Below are positions 1 to 7,891 of a DNA stretch of 59,661 nucleotides, piece by piece; position 1 is the stretch's first letter, and every line of letters begins with the position of its first letter. This DNA comes from JAWLHU01 sp049325315 (GTDB lineage Bacteria; Bacillota; Sulfobacillia; Symbiobacteriales; Symbiobacteriaceae). The position numbers were made by a program, and so were the translations under genes. The stretch lies in NCBI GenBank assembly GCA_049325315.1, contig JBMONB010000153.1:1-59661 (forward strand). Direction: 5' to 3'. The notes beneath the pieces were generated by a model. That model was not told where the DNA came from, searched no databases, and saw only the letters and a list, made by a program, of their open reading frames with translations.

Positions 1-185
1 GCACCTTCGTGGTCTTCAACCTCTTCGTCGGCGTCATCGTCAACGCCATGGAGGAGACCAACCGGGCCGACCTGAAGCTGATTCGGGAGGCCGACGAGAC
101 CCAGGAGCACGTGGCCCGGCTCTCGAAGGAGATTCGGGAGCTGAAGGCGATGATCGCCGAGCTGAAGGAATCCCGCAGGCAGTAG
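1..185 (+). CDS. Voltage-gated sodium channel, C-terminal end (partial)
   Basis: Only the last 60 codons are inside the window; the frame runs from base 3 to a TAG at 183-185. The protein begins in a hydrophobic helix reading FVVFNLFVGVIVNAM, which matches the end of the pore-lining S6 helix of one-repeat bacterial sodium channels (NaChBac/NavAb type). It continues into a charged heptad-like helix (residues about 20-60, rich in E, K, L and R), like the C-terminal coiled coil that tetramerises those channels. The ion-transport family is fairly secure from the S6 motif. Sodium selectivity is inferred, because the selectivity filter lies outside the window. Confidence 0.75.
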   Translation, partial: TFVVFNLFVGVIVNAMEETNRADLKLIREADETQEHVARLSKEIRELKAMIAELKESRRQ

Positions 186-602
186 TGGATGAGGCTGGAT
201 TCTTGCGTAGACGACCAGATGGTCGCCCACTGAGAGGTTCTGCCAGAAATCCCCATCACTTCTCGGGCCGTGTGGGGAAAATCTAGTGGAATCGCAGAAA
301 ATCGGGGGCAATCAGGCCAATGCGCCACCGTTTTTCGCTTGACTTTGCCAAACTGCCGCCTCTAAAGCCAAGAACATCAATCTCAGGGGGCGATCTGCCC
401 CTTCATCCACGTGATTCCGCGACAAATTCCCTCCCGCATCGAACGGCATCCGGGAAAAGATTGCGGAACCCAGGATTTGCTATTGCCCAGGCAGTCTGCG
501 CGCATGAGGGCAAAGCCTACTGGCCTGAGTGGCGACTAGTCCTGCCTGCGTTTGTCAGCAACTTGAAGGGGTTGGGAGCGAGCGCTCCCAACCCCTTGTT
601 GC
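186..602. other. Intergenic stretch without a recognised gene
   Basis: About 417 bases between the channel gene and the convergent flavin oxidoreductase. A short inverted repeat (CGACCA at 212-217, TGGTCG at 220-225) follows the channel stop. Reading frames here lack a ribosome binding site and a family signature, and run into the next gene's antisense strand. Apart from the long hairpin at 566-597, I see nothing assignable. Confidence 0.5.
566..597. terminator. Convergent-gene hairpin with 15-bp perfect arms
   Basis: Arms 566-580 and 583-597 are exact reverse complements (AAGGGGTTGGGAGCG) around a two-base centre. The hairpin lies just past the minus-strand oxidoreductase stop and is a likely terminator. 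Neither side has a continuous T run, so intrinsic efficiency is uncertain. Confidence 0.6.
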
Positions 603-1655
603 TTACTTCTTGGGGAACTTGCCCCGCACGTACTGGACTGGCCACTCCACCTCGCGCCCCAACTCGTGGGCCGCCTCCAGGGTGAAGTACGGGTTGCGCA
701 GGTACTCCCGGGCCAGCAAGATCACGTCGGCCTGGCCGCTCCGCACGATGGTGTCGGCCTGCACGGGGTCGGTGATCAGCCCCACGGCGCCGGTGGCGAT
801 CTCTGCTTCGCGGCGGATCCGGTCGGCCAGGGCCACCTGGTAGCCCGGGCCGAGGTTGGTGATCTGCTGCTGCGGGGAGTTGCCGCCGGAGGAGACATCG
901 ACCAGATCGACGCCCCACTCCCGCATCATCTTGCTCAGCTCCACCGACTGGTCGAGATCCCAGCCACCCTCCACCCAGTCGGTGGCGGAGATGCGGACCC
1001 AGACCGGCCGCTCCGCCGGGAAGTTCTCCCGCACCGCCTGGTAGACCCGCTTCAGGAGCCGGGTCCGGTTCTCCAGCGAGCCGCCGTACTCGTCGGTCCG
1101 CTGGTTGGAGAGCGGGGAGAGGAACTCATGGAGCAGGTAGCCGTGGGCGGAGTGGACCTCCACCGAGTCGCAGCCCAGGGCGGCGGCCCGGCGGGCGGAA
1201 TCGCCGAAGGCTCGGACGATCCGATCGATGCCGGCGAGGTCCAGCGCTTCGGGGGTCGCCCAGTCGCTGTCATAGGGGATGGCGCTGGGCGCCACGCCTT
1301 GCTCGGGGCCCTGGCCCTTGGTGCCAGACCAGGCCTTCCGCCCGGCGTGGGCCAGCTGAATCGAGAAGGCGGCGCCCTGGGACTTCACAAAGCGGGCGAT
1401 GCGGGCCAACGCCTCGGCCTGCTCGTCGTTCCAGAGGCCCAGGTCGTTGATCGAGATGCGGCCCCGGGGCTCCACGGCGGTCGCCTCGGTGATCACCATG
1501 GCGGTGCCCCCCATGGCCCGGGTCCCGTAGTGGACGAAGTGCCAGTCGGTGGCGATGCCGTCGGTACCGGCGGAGTACATGCACATCGGGGCAACGACGG
1601 TGCGGTTCTTCAGGGTCAGGGACTTTTGCGAAAAGGGCTCGAAAAGATGGGCCAT
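603..1655 (-). CDS. namA: Old yellow enzyme, NADPH dehydrogenase (YqjM/NamA-like)
   Basis: FMN-dependent ene-reductase that reduces activated C=C bonds such as enals, enones and nitro-olefins with NADPH. It is a cytoplasmic TIM barrel of about 350 residues, the usual length of the YqjM class. Visible signatures are the N-terminal APMCMYSA segment with the YqjM-type Cys and Tyr (about residues 25 and 27), the substrate-binding His pair in HSAHGYLLHEFLSP, and a late Arg-containing FMN phosphate region. The start is ATG at 1655, preceded by GGAGG; the frame extends upstream but only into sequence without family similarity. It is transcribed separately from the downstream terminator hairpin. The physiological substrate is unknown. 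Confidence 0.88.
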   Translation of the reverse strand: MAHLFEPFSQKSLTLKNRTVVAPMCMYSAGTDGIATDWHFVHYGTRAMGGTAMVITEATAVEPRGRISINDLGLWNDEQAEALARIARFVKSQGAAFSIQLAHAGRKAWSGTKGQGPEQGVAPSAIPYDSDWATPEALDLAGIDRIVRAFGDSARRAAALGCDSVEVHSAHGYLLHEFLSPLSNQRTDEYGGSLENRTRLLKRVYQAVRENFPAERPVWVRISATDWVEGGWDLDQSVELSKMMREWGVDLVDVSSGGNSPQQQITNLGPGYQVALADRIRREAEIATGAVGLITDPVQADTIVRSGQADVILLAREYLRNPYFTLEAAHELGREVEWPVQYVRGKFPKK

Positions 1656-1692
1656 ACGGGCAGAGACCTCCCTGCGCTTGTTTTCCACGCCC

Positions 1693-2823
1693 TTAGGACG
1701 AGTGGGTACCCTGCGAAGTGACGGGAAGGGTGAGGGTGAAGAGCGCTCCACCAGCTGGCCGGTTCTGCGCCGTCAGGTCGCCACCGTGCAGCCGGGCCAG
1801 GCTGCGGGCGATGGCCAGGCCCAGGCCGGTGCCGCCCGTGGCCCGAGTGCGGGATTTGTCGGCCCGGTAGAACCGGTCGAAGAGGTGGGCCAGATCCTCG
1901 GGGTCGATACCGGCGCCGGAGTCTGCCACGGTGATCGCCACCTGGGCCCCCTCGCGGGCCGCCCACAGGGTGATGCGCCCCGCCTCGGGGGTGTGCCGGA
2001 CGGCGTTGGAGAGCAGGTTGGCGAGAATCTGGCGGATTCGGTCAGGGTCGGCATGAATCGCCGGAAGCGGCCCGGTCTCCACCACCAGCCGAACCCCCTT
2101 GGCGCTGGCGATGGGCTCGAAGTTCTCCAGGGTGGTGGCGATCTCGGCGGCCAGGTCAACCGGGTGGAGGTTCAATGAGAGCTTGCCCACCTCGGCCAGC
2201 GAAAGTTCCCGCATATCGGCCACCAGCCGCCCGAGGCGGATCACCTCGTCGTGCAGGGCAGAGAGCGACTCGGGACTCACCGGGGTGACGCCGTCTTGCA
2301 TCATCTCCAGCCGGCCCCGCAGGAGGGCGATGGGGTGGCGCAGCTCGTGGGCGATGTCGGCGAAGAGGTTGCGGCGGGCCTCATCTTCCTGTTGGAGGCG
2401 CTCGGTCATCCGGTTGAGGGCGCCGGCCAGCTCCAGCATCTCGGCCGGGTCCTGCGGCTCCACCGCAAAGGTGCCGGCGCCCGGTCGGGCGGTGCGGGCG
2501 GTGTCGGCCAGGCGGCGGACCGACCGGGTCAGCCGCTCCGCCACCACGTAGCTGACGGCGCCGGCGAAGACCAGACCCAGCGCCCCGGTCACCAGCGAGA
2601 CCTGCACCGCCAGCCCCCGCCCCTCTGCCAGCGTCTCCCAGATCGAGGCGCCCCGGCCCTGACCCATCATCGGGCCGCGCATGAGGCCGTGGCCCGACTC
2701 GATCCGCTGCTGCACCGTGCCCCAGAAGGCCAGGTTGAAGCCCAGCATCACCAGGGTCATGGCGGCGGCGGCCACCAGCACGAAGGCCCAGGTCAGACGG
2801 GTGCGGATCGACGCGCCCTGCAT
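1693..2823 (-). CDS. Sensor histidine kinase (BaeS/OmpR-partner type)
   Basis: Membrane histidine kinase of 376 residues. Helix TM1 is about residues 10-32, followed by a short extracytoplasmic loop of about 40 residues (Gly/Met-rich, HGLMRGPMMGQGRG), TM2 about 72-95, a HAMP linker, a HisKA domain with the phospho-accepting His159 in FADIAHELRHP, and an HATPase domain with N, G1 (DSGAGIDPED) and G2 (GTGLGLAIAR) boxes. Its start codon overlaps the regulator stop by one base (TAATG), so the two are translationally coupled. The small Met/His-bearing loop could hint at metal or membrane-stress sensing, but that is speculation. The neighbouring exporter gene is a plausible target. Confidence 0.9.
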   Translation of the reverse strand: MQGASIRTRLTWAFVLVAAAAMTLVMLGFNLAFWGTVQQRIESGHGLMRGPMMGQGRGASIWETLAEGRGLAVQVSLVTGALGLVFAGAVSYVVAERLTRSVRRLADTARTARPGAGTFAVEPQDPAEMLELAGALNRMTERLQQEDEARRNLFADIAHELRHPIALLRGRLEMMQDGVTPVSPESLSALHDEVIRLGRLVADMRELSLAEVGKLSLNLHPVDLAAEIATTLENFEPIASAKGVRLVVETGPLPAIHADPDRIRQILANLLSNAVRHTPEAGRITLWAAREGAQVAITVADSGAGIDPEDLAHLFDRFYRADKSRTRATGGTGLGLAIARSLARLHGGDLTAQNRPAGGALFTLTLPVTSQGTHSS

Positions 2824-3497
2824 TACCGGCTCCCCCCCATCAGCCTGTAACCGAGGCCGTGTACGGTCTGAATCAGCTCACCGCCCAGCTTGCGGCGCAG
2901 GTGGCTGATATGGCTGTCGATCGTCCGGTCGTAGCCCTCGTAGTATTCGCCCAGGGCCGACTCCATCAGCTGGAGCCGCGAGAAGACCCGGCCCGGCGAG
3001 CGGGCCAGGGTGGAGAGCAGCTTGAACTCGGTGGCGGTCAGGGCGATATCCTCCCCGCCGCGGGTGACCCGGTGGGCGGCAAAGTCGATGGCGAATTCGC
3101 CGAAGGCGACCCGGTCCTCCTTCTGCTCGGGCCGGGCGCGCCGGAGCAGCGCCCGCAGGCGGGCGGTCAGCTCCCGCAGGCTAAAGGGCTTGGTTATGTA
3201 GTCATCGGCCCCCAGTTCCAGGCCGAGGAGCTTGTCGGGCTCCTCCACCCGGGCGGTCACCATGATAATCGGCATGGTGGACTCGCTGCGGATGGTCCGG
3301 CAGAGGTCGAGCCCCGACATGTGCGGCATCATCCAGTCGAGAATGGCCACATCGGGCTTCTCCCGCCGGGCGATCTCCAGCGCCTGCAGGCCGTCGCCGA
3401 CGGGCAGAACCCGGTAGCCCTCGCTGGACAGGTACTCCGCGATCATCTGCCGCATCGCTGCATCGTCGTCTGCGACGAGAATCCGCTCGCCGGCCAT
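2823..3497 (-). CDS. OmpR/PhoB-family response regulator
   Basis: DNA-binding response regulator of 224 residues. The receiver domain is residues 1-120, with the acidic DDD cluster at 10-12, phosphorylatable Asp54 (AILDWMMP) and Lys in the TKPF motif. A trans_reg_C winged helix follows, with the RLQLMESALGEYYEGYDRTIDSHISHLRRKL signature region near the C-terminus. It is paired with the kinase immediately downstream. The upstream divergence-free region leads to an MFS exporter on the same strand, so the three may form one unit, but the exporter's reading frame is broken. Confidence 0.93.
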   Translation of the reverse strand: MAGERILVADDDAAMRQMIAEYLSSEGYRVLPVGDGLQALEIARREKPDVAILDWMMPHMSGLDLCRTIRSESTMPIIMVTARVEEPDKLLGLELGADDYITKPFSLRELTARLRALLRRARPEQKEDRVAFGEFAIDFAAHRVTRGGEDIALTATEFKLLSTLARSPGRVFSRLQLMESALGEYYEGYDRTIDSHISHLRRKLGGELIQTVHGLGYRLMGGSR

Positions 3498-3593
3498 CGC
3501 CCATCGCCTCCCCGGAGTCGCTTCGGTGCAGGGGCGGGGTGCTCCTGCTATCCGAAAGTATCATAGCCCGCCACCATGGGCGGGCTATGGAGC

Positions 3594-4986
3594 CTATGTG
3601 GAGATTTTGTGGAGGCCGGCCCGGGCCTCGCCCGGCAGCAGTTGGGCCGTACCGGTCAGCAGGAGGGCGGTAACGGCGAGGGCGGCGTAAAGAGCCGGCG
3701 CCCCGCCCGAGAGGTCGGCGGGCAGGAGCAGGCTGGGCAGCAGGGTCCCGGTGATATTGCCCAGGTAGCGGGCCGAGTACCAGATCCCCGAGCCGACCCC
3801 GATCAGGTGGGGCGGGCAGGCGGCCAGGCTGGCGGCCTGCACCGGGGCCGAGGCCAGCCCGGTGGCCGCCCCTGCCAGCGCCAGGGCCCCGAGGAACCAG
3901 GCCAGCGGGGCCGTGGGCGGCAGCGCCCAGGAAGAGCAGGGCGGCCGCGGTGGCCAGCGCCCGCCGGCCCAGCCGGTCGGAGAGGCGGCCGGCAACCGGG
4001 GAGAGCAGGGCCTGCAGCCCCGCAAAGAGCGCCATCACCAGGCCCGCCGCCGTGGGGGAGAGGCCCCTCCCCTGCTGCAGCATGAAGGGAACCGCCAGCA
4101 AGATCGTATGCATGATCACATGGACCAGAAAGATGGCGGTACTGCCCATTCCGAAGCCCGGCAGCTTGAAAAGGCTGAGCCGCAGGAGCGGGTCGGCGGC
4201 CCGCTCTTCGATATAGAGGAAGACGGCGCCCACCACAGCGCAGGCGATCAGGGCCAGCGGGAGCGGGAAGGGCAGCCGCCCCTCCTTCCACAGGTTCAGG
4301 GCGATCACCAGGCCGCCCACCAGGAGCACGAAGAGGCTGGTCCCCCGCCAGTCAAAGGGCATCGTCTCCCCCGCCGTATCCCGGGGCAGCGCCCGCCACC
4401 CGGTCCAGACCGCGATCAGCACGATGGGCAGGTTGATCCAGAAGACCGCCTGCCAGCCCAGGGAGCTGATCAGCAGGCCGCTCACCACCGGCCCCAGGGT
4501 GAGGCCCAGGCTAAAGACGCTGACATAGAGGCCCAGGGCGTGGCCCTGCCGCTCCCGCGGGTAGGTGAGCCTGATCAGCGCCGTGGCGTTGGGCGCCAGG
4601 GTACAGCCCGCCAGACCCTGCAAGCCGCGCATCAGCACCAGGAGCGGGAAGGTCGGGGCGAGAGCCGCCCCGGCGGAGGCCGCGGCAAAGGAGACCAGCC
4701 CCAGCAGAAAGACCCGGGCGTGGCCGTACCGGTCGCCCAGCTTCCCGGCCACCGGTTGCAGGCTGGTCATGATCGTCAGGTAGATCAGCACCAGCCAGAC
4801 CCCGGTGGTCAGGGGGACATTGAAGGCGCCGGTAATCGGCGCCATCGCCACCGAGAGCATGCTGGTGTTGAGCGGAATCAGCGTGGCGCCGGCGGTGGCA
4901 GCGATCAAGACAAGGAGGCGCCTGCGTTCATCCACCTCTTCATCTACTCCAGTCGAAAGGCCTTGGTATTGGACCATTCGGCACAT
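3594..4986 (-). pseudogene. MFS multidrug exporter (DHA2-like) with an apparent frameshift
   Basis: The N-terminal part (4986 to about 3925) encodes typical DHA2-type sequence: TM1 with TLIPLNTSMLSVAMAPI, the conserved GKLGDRYGHARVF loop (motif A), motif C-like GLTLGPVVSGLL, and about ten further helices. After LLFLGA the frame turns into low-complexity antisense-like protein. The true continuation, WFLGALALAGAATGLAS down to a stop at 3594, lies in the next frame. The break is near 3921-3926, where one extra base (or two missing) in a G/C run restores a protein of about 464 residues. It could be a sequencing error or a real inactivation. The start at 4986 is uncertain; a downstream GTG is possible. 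Confidence 0.75.
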
Positions 4987-5027
4987 GAAGAACAGAGCCC
5001 TTCCGGCTCATTGACACCCGCCGCCAT

Positions 5028-5044
5028 CCCCGATAAAATCGGGG
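5028..5044. promoter_or_regulatory. Short palindrome ahead of the MFS gene
   Basis: CCCCGAT, three A residues, then ATCGGGG form a perfect 7-bp inverted repeat in the spacer between the divergent MFS gene and ABC exporter operon. Possible operator; the function is not established. Confidence 0.3.
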
Positions 5045-5072
5045 TCAATGCAAGGAATGGGAGGGATCTGGT

Positions 5073-5150
5073 GTGATCATCGGCGCGACCAAGCTGCGGA
5101 CCCGCACGGCCGTGTGCACACAGACGCCCTCCCCGGAGCGCCTGCGCTGA
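5073..5150 (+). CDS. Candidate 25-residue leader peptide
   Basis: A GTG codon at 5073 follows a GGGAGGG box at good spacing and opens 25 codons ending in TGA at 5148-5150. The peptide is Arg/Thr-rich (RTRTAVCTQTPSPERLR at its end). It lies 30 bases ahead of a strong intrinsic terminator and upstream of an ABC exporter operon, the arrangement expected of a translation-sensed attenuator. No coding statistics are possible at this size, so chance is a serious alternative. Confidence 0.3.
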   Translation: MIIGATKLRTRTAVCTQTPSPERLR

Positions 5151-5180
5151 CCTGTGCCGTGCTGATGCGCGCACATTTTC

Positions 5181-5219
5181 AGCCGCAGCCCTGTGTGGGG
5201 GCTGCGGCTTTTTGCTTTT
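5181..5219 (+). terminator. Intrinsic terminator in the leader of the ABC exporter operon
   Basis: Perfect 10-bp arms, 5181-5190 (AGCCGCAGCC) and 5200-5209, with a 9-base loop, followed by TTTTTGCTTTT. It sits 24 bases before the TTG start of the ATPase gene on the same strand, with no annotated gene upstream that it could end. It is therefore probably a conditional (attenuator) terminator. Confidence 0.75.
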
Positions 5220-5242
5220 CACCTACAAGGAGGAGACCAACC

Positions 5243-6247
5243 TTGGCTGCCATCGAAGTGGAAAACCTGCGCAAGACGTTCCAGATTCCCCAGAAGGAGC
5301 CCGGTCTCGCCGGGGCGCTGAAGGCGCTGGTCCGGCCCCGGTTTCAGGAGAAGGTCGCCGTCGACCAGGTCAGCTTCGCCATTGAGCCCGGCGAGATGGT
5401 GGGCTACATCGGCGTCAACGGCGCCGGCAAATCGACCACGATCAAGATGCTCACCGGCATCTTGCACCCCTCCGGCGGCTCGGTGCGGGTGCTGGGGCGA
5501 GACCCCTTCCGGGACCGGGTGGCCAACGCCCGGGAGATCGGGGTGGTCTTCGGCCAGCGGAGCCAGCTCTGGTGGGACCTGGCCCTGATCGAGTCGCTGG
5601 ACCTGATCGGCCGCATCTACGAGGTGGAGCCCGGCCGCTACCGGCAGCGGCTGGCGCAGTTCACCGAGATGCTGGGGCTCGATGAGCTGCTGCGCAAGCC
5701 GGTGCGCACCATGTCGCTGGGCCAGAAGATGCGGGCCGAGTTGGCCGCCACCTTCCTGCACGAACCGAAGGTGGTCTATCTCGACGAGCCCACCATCGGG
5801 CTCGACCTGGTGGTAAAGGAGCGGATTCGGGCCTTCATTCGTGAGATCAACCAGAGCCAAGGCTGCACGGTCGTCCTGACCACCCACGACCTGGGCGACA
5901 TTGAGGAGCTGTGCCGGCGGGTGATTCTGATCGACGCCGGGCGGGTGGTCTACGACGGGCCACTGGCCACCCTGCGGGAGCGGTTCGGGCGGCGGCGGGT
6001 GATCACCCTGGAGACCGCTCTGCCCGCCGGCCCGGTCCACCTCCCTGCGGGGGCGCTGCTCACCGAAGCGGAGGCCCACCGGCTGGTGATCTCCTTCGAC
6101 CGGACTCAGCTGACCGCCAGCCAGGTGGCTGCCGCTGTCATGGCGCAGGTAGAGGTGCGGGACTTCCAGCTGGCGGAGCCCGACCTGGCCTCGGTGGTGC
6201 GGCAGCTCTACAACGGCGCCCTCCGGGAGGAGGTGACCGGGCTGTGA
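5243..6247 (+). CDS. ABC-2 exporter ATPase (COG4586-like)
   Basis: ATP-binding subunit, 334 residues, energising the two permeases encoded directly downstream. Walker A is GVNGAGKST (about residues 57-65), the signature is MSLGQKMRAEL, Walker B is VVYLDEPTIGLD, and the H-loop is TTHDLGD. An N-terminal extension before the ABC core and a C-terminal regulatory-like tail of about 80 residues are typical of this group. The TTG start at 5243 is chosen for the AAGGAGGAG box seven or so bases upstream; the reading frame extends further up but crosses the terminator. The transported substrate is not evident; relatives are annotated as drug, lipid or daunorubicin-type exporters. Confidence 0.88.
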   Translation: MAAIEVENLRKTFQIPQKEPGLAGALKALVRPRFQEKVAVDQVSFAIEPGEMVGYIGVNGAGKSTTIKMLTGILHPSGGSVRVLGRDPFRDRVANAREIGVVFGQRSQLWWDLALIESLDLIGRIYEVEPGRYRQRLAQFTEMLGLDELLRKPVRTMSLGQKMRAELAATFLHEPKVVYLDEPTIGLDLVVKERIRAFIREINQSQGCTVVLTTHDLGDIEELCRRVILIDAGRVVYDGPLATLRERFGRRRVITLETALPAGPVHLPAGALLTEAEAHRLVISFDRTQLTASQVAAAVMAQVEVRDFQLAEPDLASVVRQLYNGALREEVTGL

Positions 6248-7056
6248 AGAACGCCCTGCGCCACATCCGCCACTTCGGCGCCTTCGGGTCGATTACCCTC
6301 AAAGAGCAGACCGCCTACACCGCCTGGTTCTGGTCCGACCTGCTGGGCCAGGTGGTGCTGATGCTGATCGCCGTCGCCTTCTGGCGGGCGGTCTATGCCG
6401 CCACCCCCAGCCTGCGGGGCCTGGAGCAGGAGCAGACCATCGCCTTCGTGCTGGTGGCCAACACGGTGGGGCTGGTGGTCCGCTGGTCGATGATCTGGGA
6501 CTTCGGGGTGATGATCCGCGACGGCTCCATTGGCATCGAACTGCTGCGCCCGGTCGACTTTCAGCTGCGCATGTACGCCACCAAGCTGGTCCACCTGGGG
6601 GCGACGATCATCCGGCAGATGCTGCTCCTGGGCGCCTTCGCCTACCTCTTCCTCGGGCTGCGGCTGACCACCGATCTGCGGGTCTGGCTGGCCTTCGCCC
6701 TCTCGATGCTGCTGGGCAACGCCATTCTCTTCTTCTTCGACTGGACGCTCTCGCTGGTCGCCTTCTACTCCACCGAGCTGCGGGGCCTGATAATCATGCG
6801 GGACGGGATCGCCGTCTTTTTCAGCGGCTTTCTTATTCCGCTGGCCCTGCTGCCCGACTGGCTCCAGCGGGTGGCGGCCCTCCTGCCCTTCGGGCAGGTG
6901 CTGAACACCCCGGTGGCGATTCTGACCGGCATCATTCCACTCGCTGACCTGCCCGCCGCCCTGTTGGGCCAGCTGGCCTGGCTGGCGGGGCTGGCCGCCG
7001 TCTCCCGGCCTGCCTTTGGCTGGGCGGTGCGCAAGGTCACGGTGCAGGGAGGGTAG
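6244..7056 (+). CDS. ABC-2 exporter permease A (COG4587-like)
   Basis: Integral membrane subunit of 270 residues with about six hydrophobic helices. It starts with GTG at 6244, overlapping the ATPase stop (GTGA), so translation is coupled. The hydrophobic pattern and the conserved N-terminus (LRHIRHFGAFGSITLKEQ, an amphipathic cytoplasmic segment) match the first of two permeases in bacterial ABC-2 exporters with a COG4586 ATPase. It probably forms a heterodimeric channel with the next gene product. Confidence 0.82.
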   Translation: MKNALRHIRHFGAFGSITLKEQTAYTAWFWSDLLGQVVLMLIAVAFWRAVYAATPSLRGLEQEQTIAFVLVANTVGLVVRWSMIWDFGVMIRDGSIGIELLRPVDFQLRMYATKLVHLGATIIRQMLLLGAFAYLFLGLRLTTDLRVWLAFALSMLLGNAILFFFDWTLSLVAFYSTELRGLIIMRDGIAVFFSGFLIPLALLPDWLQRVAALLPFGQVLNTPVAILTGIIPLADLPAALLGQLAWLAGLAAVSRPAFGWAVRKVTVQGG

Positions 7057-7059
7057 GCC

Positions 7060-7845
7060 ATGCGCTACGTCAAGCTCTACGGGGCCTTTCTGGGCCACCA
7101 CCTGAAGATCTACCTGGAGTACCGGCTCAACTTCGTCATCAGCGCCCTGGGGGTCGTCGGCTGGCAGGTGGCCGGCCTGGCGGCGGTCTGGGTTGTGCTC
7201 TCGCAGGTGAATGACCTGGGCGGCTGGTCCGCGGCGGAGGTCTTCCTGATCTACGGCCTGATCACCCTGGCCATGGGGATCTCCCGGACATTCTACTTCA
7301 ACCTCTTCTTCCTCGGGCAGGGCTACATTCGCCCCGGTACCTTCGACCGGCTCCTGGTCCGACCGGTCAACCCGCTCTTCCACCTCCTGGCCGACCGCTT
7401 CTCGCCGGAGGGGATCGGCGACCTGGTCGTCGGGGTGGCGCTGGTGACGCACGCCTTCGGCGCCCTCGGGATCCCCTGGAGCCTGCCGAACCTGCTCTAC
7501 CTGCTGGCGGTCGCCCTGGGCGGCTCGGTGATCATCCTCGCGATCAACCTCTTCACGGCCACCTTCGCTTTCTGGATCGTGGTGGCCACCCCACTCACCC
7601 TGGCGGTCAACCACTTCACCCAGATCGCCCGCTACCCGCTGCCGATCTACCGCAAGCCGCTCCAACTGGTCATGACCTGGCTCCTGCCCTACGGGCTGAT
7701 CTCCTTCTACCCCGCCGAATTCCTGCTGGGCCGGGCGGTCGGGCCGATGGCCTTCGCCTACCTGCCGATGGGGCTGCTGCTCTTCGCCGGCGCCTACCGC
7801 TTCTGGCTCTTTGGCCTGCGCCACTACGCCGGAACGGGCTCCTAG
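7060..7845 (+). CDS. ABC-2 exporter permease B (COG3694-like)
   Basis: Second membrane subunit, 261 residues with about six helices, starting three bases after permease A. The N-terminal YLEYRLNFVISALGVVGWQ segment and the paired arrangement are typical of this permease family. A bidirectional terminator follows at 7856-7884, closing a three-gene operon (ATPase, permease A, permease B) that is probably controlled by the leader at 5045-5242. Confidence 0.83.
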   Translation: MRYVKLYGAFLGHHLKIYLEYRLNFVISALGVVGWQVAGLAAVWVVLSQVNDLGGWSAAEVFLIYGLITLAMGISRTFYFNLFFLGQGYIRPGTFDRLLVRPVNPLFHLLADRFSPEGIGDLVVGVALVTHAFGALGIPWSLPNLLYLLAVALGGSVIILAINLFTATFAFWIVVATPLTLAVNHFTQIARYPLPIYRKPLQLVMTWLLPYGLISFYPAEFLLGRAVGPMAFAYLPMGLLLFAGAYRFWLFGLRHYAGTGS

Positions 7846-7852
7846 CGGCGCG

Positions 7853-7884
7853 AAAAGGGCGTTCCCGCCTGAGGGGAACGCCCT
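7853..7884. terminator. Bidirectional terminator between the ABC operon and mgtE
   Basis: Arms 7856-7866 (AGGGCGTTCCC) and 7874-7884. On the minus strand the stem is followed by TTTT (from AAAA at 7853-7856), so it best serves mgtE; it can also end the plus-strand ABC operon. Confidence 0.8.
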
Positions 7885-7891
7885 AACCTGT

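Noticed and set aside
320..685. Plus-strand ORF of 121 codons in the gap after the channel gene
   Set aside because: No ribosome binding site, low-complexity Pro/Arg/Ala product, and it runs antisense into the old yellow enzyme gene.
3202..3593. C-terminal extension of the MFS reading frame into the response regulator region
   Set aside because: It is the out-of-frame tail after the frameshift; the protein there is antisense-like and Arg/Pro-rich, while the real continuation is in another frame ending at 3594.
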